Of a DNA stretch of 64,000 nucleotides, positions 43,245 to 54,519 are shown one piece after another (the stretch's first letter is position 1; each line of letters begins with the position of its first letter). The DNA lies in NCBI GenBank assembly GCA_026182355.1, contig JAPFBL010000256.1, positions 372,001 through 436,000 of the forward strand, in the 5' to 3' direction. The translations under genes were made by a program, and so were the position numbers. Origin of the DNA: Hermatobates lingyangjiaoensis (Eukaryota; Arthropoda; Insecta; Hemiptera; Hermatobatidae). The notes under the pieces were generated by a model, which did no database searches, had not been told where the DNA came from, and worked only from the letters and a program-made list of their open reading frames with translations.

Positions 43245-43370
43245 TATAACAGATTCAATAATATATCGACCGTTTGATATAATAGGTGTGTTCTCTAATC
43301 GGGGTTCGGTCAATTTTAATAATTTTAAAATTGACCGAACCCCGATTAGAGAGCACACCTATATATATAT
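43245..43370. repeat. Collapsed family A foldback
   Basis: Only the outer 60 bp of each arm remain (GGTGTGTTCTCTAATCGGGG to GGTCAATTTTAATAATTTTA and back), between (TA)n tracts 43213-43249 and 43362-43386. The ribozyme part is deleted. Confidence 0.85.
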
Positions 43371-43448
43371 ATATATATATATATACAAAACACTTTTTCT
43401 TTTTCTCGGAGTTTGGTCAGGGTAAATATATGGAATCACCTTTTTGCC

Positions 43449-43480
43449 AACGTTTCGTCTTTATTTCAAGACATCCTCAG
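43449..43480 (-). ncRNA. Hammerhead-like core, ACGT type (left arm)
   Basis: Mirror of 43716-43747 with the same bases at all core and stem positions. Confidence 0.68.
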
Positions 43481-43715
43481 GGCTATAAACTAACAAAAAA
43501 CAATAAACAATGGACATTTTTTCATTTCTACTTTAAAAACATCATAAACAAATTGAAAAAAGAACTTACTGAAGGCTTGGTTCTGTTACATTTACAAACA
43601 ACCAATGTAACAGAACCAAGCCTTCAGTAAGTTCTTTTTTCAATTTGTTTATGATGTTTTTAAAGTAGAAATGAAAAAATGTCCATTGTTTATTGTTTTT
43701 TGTTAGTTTATAGCC

Positions 43716-43747
43716 CTGAGGATGTCTTGAAATAAAGACGAAACGTT
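43716..43747 (+). ncRNA. Hammerhead-like core, ACGT type (right arm)
   Basis: CTGAGGA (43716-43722), unpaired T, 5-bp stem II GTCTT/AAGAC, GAAA (43740-43743), ACGT and H17 = T. GCC before and GGC after give a 3-bp stem I. Confidence 0.7.
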
Positions 43748-43865
43748 GGCAAAAAGGTGATTCCATATATTTACCCTGACCAAACTCCGAGAAAAAGAAA
43801 AAGTGTTTTGTGAATATTTTGTGGTCAAGAAAACAGTACCGTATATATATATATATATATATATT

Positions 43866-44480
43866 AGTAAAAAAAATATTAAAGTATAAGACTTAGGATT
43901 TTGGCAGTTTTTTTGAAAATTTCAACTTGTATACTCCCTGAATATATATAACTGAAAAATCAAACTGATATCGTCCATTATATCGTAGGAAAAAAAATGA
44001 ATTTTTGTAAATTTAGTAGAAATTTGTCGACACTATTTTCATTAAAATTGCCTTAATACTACTCCCTTACCAGTAAATATTTCAATAAGGAATGACCCAA
44101 AGTTTTGCTCTTCGTGCTTCATACTTTGCAGTGAATAGATTTCTAAAAGCTGTATTTTGTCAGAACTTGTTTGTCAGAATGGTTAAAAGATGTCACAGAT
44201 CTTGATAGTGATCGCGAGGACTCTTAAGTCATTTGGACTACTTAAAATAGCCAAACACGTCTCATACTACTTTCCGCTATCTCAAATCCCAATTTGCTAT
44301 AAATGGAGTTATCGATGCTTTTAGCATTTCTTTACTTGAAAAAAAAAATGAAAATTAAAATACCGTAAAAATTTAAACGAACACTGTTTATTATTATTAG
44401 GGGGTCACTCTTAAAAAAATCGTCTACTTTTTTTGTAGAAGAATTCATAATTATTAAATAAGGATTAATTTTTGAAGAAG
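43866..44480. other. AT-rich DNA, nothing recognised
   Basis: No signature. Confidence 0.4.
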
Positions 44481-44489
44481 GACAATATA

Positions 44490-44676
44490 TATAATCAATG
44501 ATCAAACTACAATATGAAATGGGGAAAAAAGACTAAGATGTTTCAATTGTAACAAGCGGTCTTCGTTAGAGTCAAAAACCCAACTCAAACATTAGATGCA
44601 TTAGATGCTTTTTTTCCCATTTTCATATTGTGATTTGATCATTGATTGTTATTTCACGTGTTTATGTAAAATCTTG

Positions 44677-44690
<14 letters not shown>
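44490..44690. repeat. Foldback, family C, degraded
   Basis: The left arm has AAGATGTTTCAATTGTAACA and CTAACGA (G5 to A); the right arm lost its core entirely (joins at TTTTTTCCCATTTTCATATT). (TA)n follows at 44681-44714. Confidence 0.8.
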
Positions 44691-44704
<14 letters not shown>

Positions 44705-44715
<11 letters not shown>

Positions 44716-45105
44716 CAGATTTCATAGTATACCGACTGTTTGATAGAATAGGTGTGTTATCTAATCGGGATTCGGTCAAATTTTCTAAGTTCAAAAATTA
44801 AACTCTCATTGCCGACGTTTCGGTTTTATTTTAAAACCTTTTTCATAGGCAGAAGTAAGAATGTTTTAACTCAGAAAATGAAATTTACATTATTTAATGG
44901 AACAACAATCTTAACCGAACAAAACCTTCGACTAGACTGTCTAGTCGAAGAGTCGACTTTTCTAGTCGAAATCTTAAAGCTTTTAAAATTTTTACTTCTG
45001 CCTATGAAAAAGATTTTAAAATAAAACCGAAACGTCGGCAATGAGAGTTTAATTTTTGAACCTAGAAAATTTGACCGAATCCAGATTAGATATCGCACCT
45101 ATATA
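44705..45105. repeat. Foldback, family A
   Basis: Centre CTAGACTGTCTAGTCGAAG (about 44940); GAAACGTCGGCAATGAGAG in the arms; (TA)n on both sides (44681-44714, 45102-45120). The CTGANGA half reads ATGAAAA as in the other family A copies. Confidence 0.9.
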
Positions 45106-45189
45106 TATATATATATATATTCAGTGATTTATTTTCTATGTGTTCTTTTGAAAATTCTAGTTTATATATATATATATATATAGTTCAAT

Positions 45190-45385
45190 GTAGAATAAGA
45201 AACCCAGAAAAATTAAAACTGAACCAGTGTGCTTGGTTCAAGCCCTCTCTTTTCTCTCCTGAAGACGGTTCAAACCAAAAATTAGAGACTGTAAGTGTGT
45301 GCTTTTAATTTCTCATGTTTCTTTTTCTACATTGAACTATATTTATCTGTTTCGGATCGTATTTTCAACGAAAAAGTATATATAT
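45190..45385. repeat. Foldback, family B, left arm shortened
   Basis: The left side keeps only 'gaataagaaacccagaaaaa'. The right arm is full, with CTGAAGA, C, GGTT/AACC, but then AAAA instead of GAAA (45259-45283), so G12 is lost. (TA)n lies on both sides (45160-45181, 45379-45394). Confidence 0.8.
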
Positions 45386-45433
45386 ATATATATAGTTATT
45401 GTTATCAGCCTTTGGAGCGATTCACATCTATTC

Positions 45434-45458
45434 CTGACGACGAGGACATCGAAATATA
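45434..45458 (+). ncRNA. Hammerhead-like core, ATAT type
   Basis: CTGACGA, unpaired C, minimal stem II GA/TC, GAAA (45451-45454), ATAT and H17 = A, then GTAGTGAGTT as in the 4682 and 5533 relatives. Stem II is only 2 bp, so this is weak. A (TA)-rich tract lies at 45513-45565. Confidence 0.45.
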
Positions 45459-45524
45459 GTAGTGAGTTCAGTAATTTCTTTTCGATTTGTTCTTTTGAAA
45501 ATTCTAGTTTATATATACATATAT

Positions 45525-45567
<43 letters not shown>

Positions 45568-45589
45568 TCCAATTAGACAATGACAATTA

Positions 45590-46325
45590 GTTTGGAGTAG
45601 GTAAGGAAAAGAATGAACTAATACCGGAACTTGTGAATAGGCCTCTAACCTGGTTAGGGCGACGTAGAGGTGTTAGCCCGGTTAGAAAGAAAAGGCTCTT
45701 TTGAATACAAGTTGGATGTCATTAATACGAAGACAGTAGGCTTTGTTGTCTCGCGAAGGGAAAGTCCCGAGAAAGCCACCTGTGACTAACAGTTAATAAA
45801 GGTAAGAGCGAGGAAACGAACTTGACCCAGGGGGTTGCCAGCTAATAAGCCGATGCTGTTATTGAAGCGTAATATCACCCCGGAAATACATTATATTTTT
45901 AAGACAATTTCCCTCGAACGAATTGCTACTAAAACGTAACTTAATTATCCTTTGAAACAAGTGAAAGTTATTGTCAGTTGGTAGAACTTTTAAAAAAAAG
46001 TGTAGATTTTTAAAAGCTTTTTGTCAAATGAACCTTATCAGAGTTTCTCAGATTAAATGCTACGCTTCTACATCCGTTTATGTGAAATATACCATCAGGA
46101 GATATCATATCACATTAAGACTCCGAAAATAATCCCCGGAAAATAATATTCAAATTATTTCTCAAGGCAGGCATAGAATCAGAAAGTTAAGTGTAAGACT
46201 CTATGGAATCTGCCACATTAATAGGCATTTACTGCCTATTAATTAATTATTTTATAATTTTGTAAACCATTTAGTTTTGCACAAGCTACTCAGAAATGTT
46301 TCAATTTAAATACCAACATTAATAT
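45590..46325. other. Intergenic DNA with a GC-richer patch
   Basis: 45640-45900 is GC-richer ('ggttagggcgacgtagaggt', GGGAAAGTCCCGAGAAAGCC) without an open domain or known structure. The remainder is AT-rich. Confidence 0.4.
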
Positions 46326-46334
46326 AAAGTAAAG

Positions 46335-46620
46335 AAATAACTTACAAACTCAAATTTTCGGGTAATCCGTCTTCAGGAGAAAAGAGAGAGTGAGATCAAG
46401 AATGTCGTGGACGCAACGACAAGAAAACTTCTTGTTTGATCTCCTTCTCTCTTTTCTCCTGAAGACGGATTACCGGAAAATTTGAGTTTGTAAGTTTCTT
46501 ACTTTTACTCTGTGTTTCTTTACTGACACAGAGTAAAGTGTTTCTTTACTCTGTTTGTTACTTTACTTCGATTTTTGAATCTGATTTGCGTCCAGTTGAA
46601 TCACCTTTCCGATTTTATTG
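46335..46620. repeat. Foldback, family B2
   Basis: Arms around 'cttacaaactcaaattttcg' and CTTTTCTCCTGAAGACGG. Cores at 46352-46376 (minus) and 46459-46483 (plus) have CTGAAGA, C, GG(ATTA)CC, GAAA, AATT, T. An internal duplication of 'actctgtgtttctttact' (46509-46550) lies in the right flank. Confidence 0.85.
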
Positions 46621-47410
46621 AAAATTAATATAAACATGTTTTTACATACAGCGCTGGTTACTTAATACTACTCAATATTTTGTATTGTATCATTCCTGAA
46701 TATTGGTTACATCTCATACTATAATTCAATAAACATTCATAAAATTGCAAATTATAAAATAATGAATTCTTTTAAACTTAAAATTTTTGTGTACTCAAAA
46801 TTTTATTAAAAAAAATAGTTTTGTTACTAGAAGAATTCTATTTGCTTATTTTTTAAAAAAAATAATAGTCAATCTAATTGAATATTAGGGAATCATTTTC
46901 CTAATCTTAAATTAAATTTTTTATTTTTTTTATATCAAATTTTGTACTCATTCCTATACTGACATATATTTTAGGTAATTAAAATTTACTATCTAAAAAA
47001 GTAAATACATTTTCTTACTTTTCTTTTGTAAGAGGGATACTGTATTTTTTAGCATATCAAAAAATTACAATATCATAAAAGAGTTCTGAATAATAATACA
47101 AGTTAATAGTTAAAATAACAATTTCGAAACTGAGTCCAAATACTTGATCTATGCTAGTAATACTAACGCCAACCTTAATGGTAAAATACAGGGCATTAAT
47201 AATCATTCTTAATTAAATTAAGAATATAATTATGTAGCCAACATTTCATAACATAAACTTTTAGTCATTTAAAATATGTAGAATGGTATTGCAAATTTTA
47301 TTGAAAAGATCTGGGTTAATTATGACCAGTATTTCTCAGCTGGACTTGCAAATATAACTTGGAATTATCAGTCACGTCTTAACGCACTGAATGTTTGGAG
47401 GATGGGTTTT
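46621..47410. other. AT-rich DNA, nothing recognised
   Basis: No signature. Confidence 0.45.
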
Positions 47411-47420
47411 AAGCAAACGT

Positions 47421-48046
47421 AGTGACGCAACAGCTATTTTTACCCCCCCCCCCCCCCCTTTGCCGTCGATAATCCGTTAAGATTCAAATCTCCAGAACAT
47501 CTTAAAAATATTTATTTTCATGGAATTACAATCAAATTTTAAACTGCTGTCATTGATGCCAGACTTACATCTTATAAAAGTACTTATAAATATACAGTCG
47601 TCATCAAAGTAAAAAAAAAATGATAAAATTAAATTAACTGGCTAGGTAAATAAATATAAAAATTTTCTACCCCATTAAAAAATTAGTTTTGAAAAATTTA
47701 AAATACATTTATTTTTAATTTGCAAATATAACAGTCGAAAATCCGTTTAAAAATAGGTATCACACACATAATTATAATATGCGGGAACTCCGCAGGTTTC
47801 TAAGGAAGTTCTTCCCTATTAAACAATATAGAGACGTAGTATCCTAATTTTTACGTCAGTAAAAACTCTTAAGAAAAAAAAATAAACATAAAAATAATTA
47901 CAACCTTAAAAACTCATTTTGGTATAAAAGTTTAGATTTTTTGTTGGCTTTTTATTATTTTAATTTTTTTTTTATTTCAGCCCCTTAAAATTCTGCCCTG
48001 TGGCACGTGCTCCCCCCCCCCCGCACACCCCTTGCTGCGTCATTCT
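47421..48046. mobile_element. hAT-like MITE with near-perfect 8-bp TSD
   Basis: Ends are AGTGACGCAACAGC and the complement of AGAATGACGCAGCAAGG. Flanks are GCAAACGT (47413-47420) and GCAAACTT (48047-48054), 7 of 8 alike. Long C tracts sit near both ends (47443-47458, 48012-48022). Internal 'tcgataatccgttaagattc' and 'aatatttattttcatggaat' define the family shared with 25018, 38903 and 50666. No transposase. Confidence 0.78.
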
Positions 48047-48054
48047 GCAAACTT

Positions 48055-48765
48055 TCCGGGTGCTTCAGAATTAGAACCTAATGGTAGTTGCTTTGTAATT
48101 CTTATAATCCAATCAAGCAGCTCTGCCTTGAAGATTTTCTTAAACTCCGTTAACCACTCTAATTGTTGATAGCGTCATATCTCTATTTTCAGAGTTCTAT
48201 TCAAGATTTTCTTTTTCTTTCTTAATAGACTCAAACAACAGTTTTCAAAACCTTTTCTTCCTTGAAAGGCATCGTTGAAATTGAAAGACTTTATAATATA
48301 AACTCTTAGCGATTTGGAAGATAAAGAAGGGTGATGGTAACTCTTTCATGATTAGTTTTATTTTTATCAAAAAAACTTCTATTGGTTGAGAGGTGAGTAC
48401 TAAAATGGAAACAAACTGGACCTATTTTATCTTCACTATGAGGCCAACTCTTTATTCTACAATGAATTTGTTTTATCTAAACCCTTATGATAGTGTATAG
48501 TGTAATAAAACTTTCTACTGTGACAGAATACTGTCAACTTGTTGACACGGGTGCTCTAACGGCAAGGTGAAATCTTTCTTTATCTTATAGAAGCTGTAGA
48601 TCGTAGTAAATCAGTTTGAGAAAGCCGCGCAAATGTACTATTCTATCTACTAATTACTTTCCATGTACCGTACTCTCAAACGTACACATTTTAATGATGT
48701 ACGTATGTTAGGGTTTTTATGTCCCAAAGTACGTTCTGTATAACACAAGAATATTGGTCATCAAT
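48055..48765. other. Intergenic DNA, nothing recognised
   Basis: No signature. Confidence 0.4.
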
Positions 48766-48773
48766 CTCTATCA

Positions 48774-49046
48774 CACGAGTTCTCAGCCTCCCTTGGCCCA
48801 TTCGCCCCTCCCGCCATTTCCCACAATGCCATTCCTCCCACCCCCTCTTCTTAGCAAGGTAGTATATACACTTTTACAACTTTACATTGATTATGTTTAT
48901 AATAGCATTTAAACAAAATTAAAATGCTAAAAACAAATTAAATGCTAATTACTCACTCTGTAAACCTATTCTGTAGTCACAATTCGCCCTCTGGAAACCA
49001 AAAATTTACCTCTGGGGGTGAATTTCACCCCCATTGAGAACCCCTG
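48774..49046. mobile_element. hAT-like MITE (CAGGGGTTCTCAA type) with perfect 8-bp TSD
   Basis: The right end, as complement, is CAGGGGTTCTCAATGGGGG; the left end is CACGAGTTCTCAGCCTCCC. CTCTATCA occurs immediately outside both ends (48766-48773, 49047-49054). The end type is known from hAT superfamily elements. 273 bp, no coding capacity. Confidence 0.85.
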
Positions 49047-49054
49047 CTCTATCA

Positions 49055-49300
49055 TATGTTAACACGTATAACGATCAAAACAAAAATCATGAGAGAAATA
49101 ATGCTTATTCTGATTTATTTGCAGTATTTATTCGCGCACAACACATTTGTCCCGCAGAGCTTTGCTAGTCATTACGCGAATGTCGCACACTCAGAAATCA
49201 CGACATGTGCTTCTATAGCTCACTCTGGGTTGAGTTTTTATCATTCAAGTAATCAATAATCTTGAACTTGACTTATTATTTATATCATCAATATAACGTT
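49055..49300. other. Intergenic DNA, nothing recognised
   Basis: The open frame at 49056-49259 has no family motif. Confidence 0.4.
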
Positions 49301-49309
49301 GAATTATCC

Positions 49310-49340
49310 CTGAGGAAGACCAACTATTGATTGAAAGCTC
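49310..49340 (+). ncRNA. Hammerhead-like core, AGCT type
   Basis: CTGAGGA (49310-49316), unpaired A, imperfect stem II GACCA/TGATT, GAAA (49333-49336), AGCT and H17 = C. TCC before pairs with GGA after (3-bp stem I). No foldback partner. Confidence 0.5.
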
Positions 49341-49344
49341 GGAA

Positions 49345-49565
49345 AATATAATTAAATTATAATAGAAATTGTTAATAGAATTATTAAAATGTGTTTGAAT
49401 TAAATAAACTTAACTCTGTGTGTCCATTACGTATTTCATTCCAATAACTGATGTTATTTCTTTGCTTGTATAAAATATTTTGAATGCAATTATAAGATCA
49501 GAGTTTTTTTTTATTGTTTTAAACCGATCCCCTAGCAGGTAATAACGTCACCGTTTACCGGTTTC
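49345..49565. other. AT-rich DNA, nothing recognised
   Basis: No signature. Confidence 0.4.
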
Positions 49566-49566
49566 T

Positions 49567-49826
49567 TGTTTGATCGGTGATTCTACAGATTCTACATTGG
49601 AGTCCTATATTTTGCCTAACTCAAGTGCATTTCAAGTAGGGATCTTTAACGAGTGCCTGACATCGTACAGGCTCCAGACTGATAGCTTAACGTTCTCTTT
49701 GAGGGACGATGTACTCAGATTTATTCAACTCCCGCGTGAATAAATCGAAGGCCAGATGGGGATCGAACCCCGGACTACCAGCCCAGAGACGAGTACGTTA
49801 ACTAGAGAGCTAACCTGGCCCTCCCA
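49567..49826 (-). mobile_element. tRNA-derived SINE
   Basis: Minus strand: GGGCCAGGTTAGCTCTCTAG head, GGGGTTCGATCCCC (box B), GGCCTTCGATTTATTCACG, 'gaataaatctgagtacatcg', CTGGAGCCTGTACGATGTCA, and a tail with TAGGCAAAATATAGGACTCC and GTAGAATCACCGATCAAACA. Same length and order as 40728-40975. Confidence 0.87.
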
Positions 49827-49829
49827 AGG

Positions 49830-50655
49830 TCAAAAAATTATATTCATTAAAACTTTCTTGGTCATAAGCAGTCTATGGAACAGTAGGGTTTTTTAAATTG
49901 TAAAAGGAAAACGATATTTATGGACAATGCTACCGCACGATATTAGAGTTCCTCTTATTCCTCTTCTCTTAAATTTTATATAAAAATCTATCTCATTACT
50001 AATATAAAAAACTTAGCTTAACTCCATGAAATTAAATTAAAGCCCTTAAAAAGTATGAATAAATTCTATATTAATAATAATTAATACTTAATTCTATATT
50101 AAGCTGATTATTACTTAAGGCGTTGGTCGTGAGTTTGTACGTTATGATATAGTAGTTAAAAATCGCCCCTTGAAATTTAATTTGAGAAGTTATAAAAAGT
50201 GTAGAGCTGTTGAATTAAAATCAAATTGGGTTATTAATAATTTTAGAGGTGGTAAAAGCCGTGGGTGGTTTATTTGCCTGGTCTATGCCGAGCGTACTTA
50301 CCTAGCGTATCTAGCGTACTTATTACTACTTGTAGATCAAAATAGTAAGACTGTTGCAAGTAAATCTAGATAGAAAAATGCAAAAGAAAAATAGAAATGA
50401 AATGAGAGGCGAGCGTTGGGCCTCCTAATGAGTGGATTAGGAAGCGGAATGCGGCCAAGAGGCCCCGTTAGGAGCTTCAGGAGCTCCACCTGTCTCCCAG
50501 GATACCAGGCGGGGCCCTAGCTCGCACTCCTCCCACCTGACCTCCCACCCTTCACAGCTCTCTAAACATCTCAAAAGGGCGTACTACCTGAAAGACAAGC
50601 ACTAGTGGAGTAGTCCAACGTCCTACAATACACTAAATACCTTTCAAAACATTTC
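49830..50655. other. Intergenic DNA
   Basis: 50400-50590 is GC-richer ('gaggcgagcgttgggcctcc', 'gcttcaggagctccacctg') with no recognised product. The rest is AT-rich. Confidence 0.4.
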
Positions 50656-50665
50656 GCGTAACTGT

Positions 50666-51210
50666 CAAGTGGCCAAGCAACCATTTTTGTTTGCCGCCCG
50701 GGGCGGTCGAAAGATCCCCCCCCCCCCCAGACCGTTGATAATCCGTTAATCTTCAAAATTCCAGAAAGTCTTCAAAATATTCATTTTAATAGAATTACAA
50801 TCAAGGATCTAATTTTAGATTACTATTATTAGTCCCAGACTTTCATCTTATTACAGTACTCGTAAACCATATATGTACAGTCGTCATCAAAGAAAACCAA
50901 AGATTTTTAAAAACAAAAAACGTATAATTTAAATCAGAAAAAAATATAATAAACGCAAACAAATATAATAAACTTTCAACCACTTTAAAAAAACTAATAT
51001 TGACAAATTTAAAAAAAAACATTTATTTTTAATTTATAAATATTAAAGTTGAAAAATCTGTTTAAAAACAGGTTACATAGATAAAATATAAAATCAATTT
51101 CGACCTTAAAAACTCATTTTGGTATAAAAAGGACTTTCTGGAATTTTGAAGCTTAATGTGTTATCCACGACCAGTGGGGGGAGAGTTAAAATATACTACC
51201 CCGTGCAGCC
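50666..51210. mobile_element. hAT-like MITE, boundaries uncertain
   Basis: CAAGTGGCCAAGCAACC start, GCCGCCCGGGGCGGTCG, C-tract 50717-50728, then 'accgttgataatccgttaat' and CTTCAAAATTCCAGAAAGTC. This last block is mirrored at 51132-51172, so the copy has long subterminal inverted repeats. No clear target duplication. Confidence 0.6.
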
Positions 51211-51467
51211 AATATTGTTGATATACCCTTGATTTGATATTAGATGGGTTACTTTTTTTCAATAGAATATTAACAGAGTTATTCCTCGTAGGATCATAAG
51301 GCTCTGATTTATCCGACGATCGTGAAATTTCAACCCCCTATATAATGAACAATTATTTGAAACAATATGGTTAATCATTTGAATCTGTTTATAATGATAT
51401 ATGGTGTGCATGTTTTTTAAAGGGAAGTTTCTTATAAGGAGATAATAAAAACGAAGTTGAGACTTAC

Positions 51468-51629
51468 CGCAGAATGGAATGCCCTCAGGATACCATTGGC
51501 CATCTTGTCGGCAGGCTCTTCTGCTAGGGCCAAGCAACTCGAAACCCCTTTCGCAGCTGTATACAGCTACGGTATTGTTTTCAAGTAGCTCTAGGTTACA
51601 GTGTGCGGGAACTCCGGGAAATCCGCACT
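51468..51629 (-). CDS. Internal exon encoding one CCP/sushi domain
   Basis: On the minus strand TTTTGCTGTTTCAG (acceptor) precedes and GTAAGTC (donor, 51467-51461) follows a 162-nt exon. It starts and ends in phase 1 (two bases, 53 codons, one base), the symmetric type usual for shuffled CCP modules. The peptide starts CGFPGVPAHCNLELLE and runs through VAVYSCERGFELLGPSRRAC to GQWYPEGIPFC. Cysteines at relative positions 1, 25, 39 and 53 with Y-S-C, G-F-E-L-L-G and W give a CCP pattern (I-III, II-IV disulfides); an additional Cys is at position 10. CCP domains are extracellular adhesion or recognition modules. The wording is close, as I recall it, to the first CCP of the insect membrane protein furrowed; that is recollection, not a search. 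No adjacent exon is recognised within the window, so introns must be long. The extended open frame beyond either splice site is intronic. Confidence 0.85.
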
Positions 51630-52435
51630 CTGAAACAGCAAAATATGGCATTACTTAAAGGAAACTCTTAAAACCGTAGAAGAGCATAAACCATATTCAT
51701 AATGGGCCAACATATTGGCTAGAATAAGAAAATAACTTAATACTCACCTTCTTCCTGAATAAAAATCACACAACAAATTTATAAAAATGTAAATAAAACT
51801 TTTAAAAAAATTTAATTTTACCTCCAGAAGGGACGAAAAATAAATTTTTACTTTAGTTTTAAGGACATTTAATTCTCGTACTTAAAAACGGGGCAATGAT
51901 GAAAAACAGGTTTTTCAACCTGATTATTTCGTCGATATATTTTTAGACATGGAGTAAAATGCGATCGGCAAGAGTAGGGTGGCAAGCCTGATTTTTAAAC
52001 CCAGCTGTTTTGCTATTATTCTTCTCTGCTTTTTTTTTACATTCTTTTATTTAGCTTTCTTAAAGATTATTTTGGATTTTTTATGTATTTTTTAAGCATG
52101 CTCGATATAGTATATTACATGCTGTATCGAATCTTTATTTTGGATATTAAGAGTTATTATTACATTTTTTATATCTAATTTGTATCTTTGCTCTGAGGTT
52201 TGGTTGGTTGGTTGAACTGTGATTGAACGGTTAGTTAACTTGTCTTCACTTGTCAGTGTACAGTGAGTGTCTTTATTGGAAATCAGTGAAAGGACTATTA
52301 ATCAATTGTGTAGTTTTAATAAAAACTAAGAATAGTTTATTTGACCTCCTTTCTCGAAATACTTCCACATTACATATATTAATTAACAATTAATAAATTA
52401 TTATTATTATAGAGCCTTCTCTGGAGATGAAATAT
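51630..52435. other. Probable intron DNA, nothing recognised
   Basis: AT-rich sequence upstream of the sushi exon on its strand. TTGGTTGGTTGGTTG near 52201 is a short simple repeat. Confidence 0.45.
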
Positions 52436-52439
52436 TATA

Positions 52440-52628
52440 AGAGCCTCGAGAATAATGGGGTGTTATTCCCTCGCGTAGTTACCGGCTTCGCCTCGGGAGT
52501 TAGTCATCAGTAATTCCTGGACTACCTCGGGAATTAAAATCCTAAATCCCTGGACTACGCTTGGGCGTTGCCTCAGAAACCAACTAATACACTCGGGAAA
52601 TAATGTCCCTCATTATTCCCTAGGTGCA
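52440..52628. repeat. Small inverted-repeat element
   Basis: 'gagcctcgagaataatgggg' at the left is mirrored by 'cattattccctaggtgc' at the right. The interior repeats CTGGACTAC.C.[TC]GGG motifs and CTCGGG. It looks like a MITE rich in CCTCGGGAATAA; the family is not identified. Confidence 0.5.
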
Positions 52629-53220
52629 TAAACATCTATAAATAAAATTTATTTATGTTCATACATAGCTTATAATTTGTATCTCCCTGTTATAACTGCT
52701 ATAACTTTACTGACATTAGAATAAATTCAACAGGATGTATAAAACAGTTAATCATGAAGTGAACAAGTCTTTGTTACAGACCGGATTTATTTGTCCCCAT
52801 TCTATTGTAACAAACACTTGTAAATTGAGTTTTTTGGGACTTTCCCCATAACTCATAATATTTACACTTGTAAATTGAGTTTTTCGGGACTTTCCCCATA
52901 AGTCATAATATTTAGGCTAAGTACTATCTAATTTTAGAGCCCTAACTGGTGAGATTAATTGTGACTGAAGCTTGATCATAAAGTTAAGACAATACTGATG
53001 CTTTACGAATCAACAATATTAATGATAATTTAGATATCCAATCATTAAGCATTGAATAATAAACTTTAGTATTGATCCCGAGTCTTTGAATTGATAAAAA
53101 AATACGGCTATTATTTTTTTTGACTGATTCTTAAAAATAATGGAATTTTTCAATAGTCACGATGGATTAATGAATGCTGTTTTTATTGATAGTTTTAATT
53201 AATAAACCCGTTGATAGTGA
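52629..53220. other. Intergenic DNA with a 2-copy tandem repeat
   Basis: 52813-52914 is two adjacent copies of a 51-bp unit (CTTGTAAATTGAGTTTTT, GGGACTTTCCCCATAA, TCATAATATTTA). The rest is unrecognised. Confidence 0.6.
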
Positions 53221-53224
53221 ATTT

Positions 53225-53400
53225 AATGATTTCATTTTGAGGTAAAATGGATAAACAAACAAAAGTCTCCACACAAATGAAGTTTTATTCAACAACAAAA
53301 ACAAGCGTTTCGAATACTTTGTGTTCATCATCAAGAAGACACCAAGGATGTGGTGCTGAAGGGTTGGTCCAGTAAAAACAACTCAATTTTACCTCAGAAT
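53225..53400 (-). repeat. Family D arm
   Basis: Same order as 18000-18140 ('gaggtaaaatggataaacaa', CAAATGAAGTTTTATTCAA, 'gacaccaaggatgtggtgct'). The core on the minus strand reads TTGATGA, T, GAACAC/GTATTC, GAAACGCTTG: C3 and the palindrome are damaged. Confidence 0.8.
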
Positions 53401-54515
53401 AAGTAAATACCACACAATTACGGATTGCGCAACAAATAATTTAAAAATGATTTCATTTGTTTTGATGCCAATAGATCTATTTTGTCTGTTATAAACATAA
53501 AATCTGGAGTGGCCTACACTCAACTTTACTATCAGTAAACTCAATAACAACCTGTTGAAAACCAACTGGTTTTTGTTATATGTCAATCTGGCTATGCATA
53601 CAAATTGATCAATAATGTATCATTTCAATACAAGTGGTATTTACTTATAATCAATTTATTGCTTACACGATACTTGAAGTCTTAATCAATCTGATATGTT
53701 ATTAAAATTATTAAAATAAGGTTCTGAATCTTATTAGACTCGTACACTCCGCAACCATTCCTGTCATATTGTATATCCCATTGTTGTAACTAAATTCAAC
53801 TTCAGATTTTAAGTTTTTTAATGACCTTTGTAAATATACGAGTACATAGAGAAGTAACCCTCACTTTTATAGTTTTAGGTATGATTTGATAAAAAAAAAA
53901 CCTTCACTCTGTTCAATCCATTGATTAGCTGGCATTCAGATATGATGCGATTAAAGGTTGTGGTTGTGGTTGTGATTAAACCTTTCCTAGCTAGAGAAGC
54001 TACTTCCAAATATAGCTTCCATTCCATGTGCCCTTAAAGGCTGATATATCCTAATGTACAAATAAATTCAAATTAATGTATTTGAATATGATTATATTTT
54101 GTTCGTGTTGCTTAGTAATAATCTATTGAATCAGTGGATGTTCTCGACTGAAACAGAGCAAAATAACGGTAACTAGAGTGGGTGGGACCTAGGTCTAGAG
54201 CACTGCTAGTAGGACCCATATTTTGACGTTCGGATCCAAAAAATTTCATAAAATTTTATACAGAAAATGAAAAATCTTATCATTAAAGAATCTGTAAAAA
54301 GCTCCATTCTGTTTTTTTTTCTCAAATAATAATCCAATTTTTTTTTTTTAATCATCTTTATTTACAAATATACAACTACGCATATTATGCGTAACAGGCA
54401 TATGTAGTCATAGATTACGCAATGACATCGATGCACATGAGCAAAGAATGAAACCCACTGGTTCAACTTCTCACTTTAGAATCCAAAATTTAAAAAAAAA
54501 ATACTAAAGACATTC
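53401..54515. other. AT-rich DNA, nothing recognised
   Basis: A (GGTTGT)n-like patch occurs near 53955. No coding signature. Confidence 0.45.
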
Positions 54516-54519
54516 ACCC

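Larger units (their letters stand above)
43387..43815. repeat. Foldback, family E, nearly perfect
   Basis: Arms of just over 200 bp (43388-43598, 43605-43813) are so alike that both strands encode the same long peptide (starting MESPFCQRFVF). The centre is ACATTTACAAACAACCAATGT. Outer ends are 'acactttttctttttctcgg' and complement, with (TA)n at 43362-43386 and 43844-43864. Each arm has an intact core. The youngest-looking foldback here. Confidence 0.93.

Noticed and set aside
43560..43600. PLE coding motif in family E (KKELTEGLVLLHL)
   Set aside because: It faintly resembles the NEGLxPKY motif, but the match is too short and lacks the Cys and Pro.
51630..51660. ATG start of the sushi frame at 51651
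   Set aside because: The codons before the exon are the intron acceptor region; the TTTCAG site and phase 1 symmetry show an internal exon.
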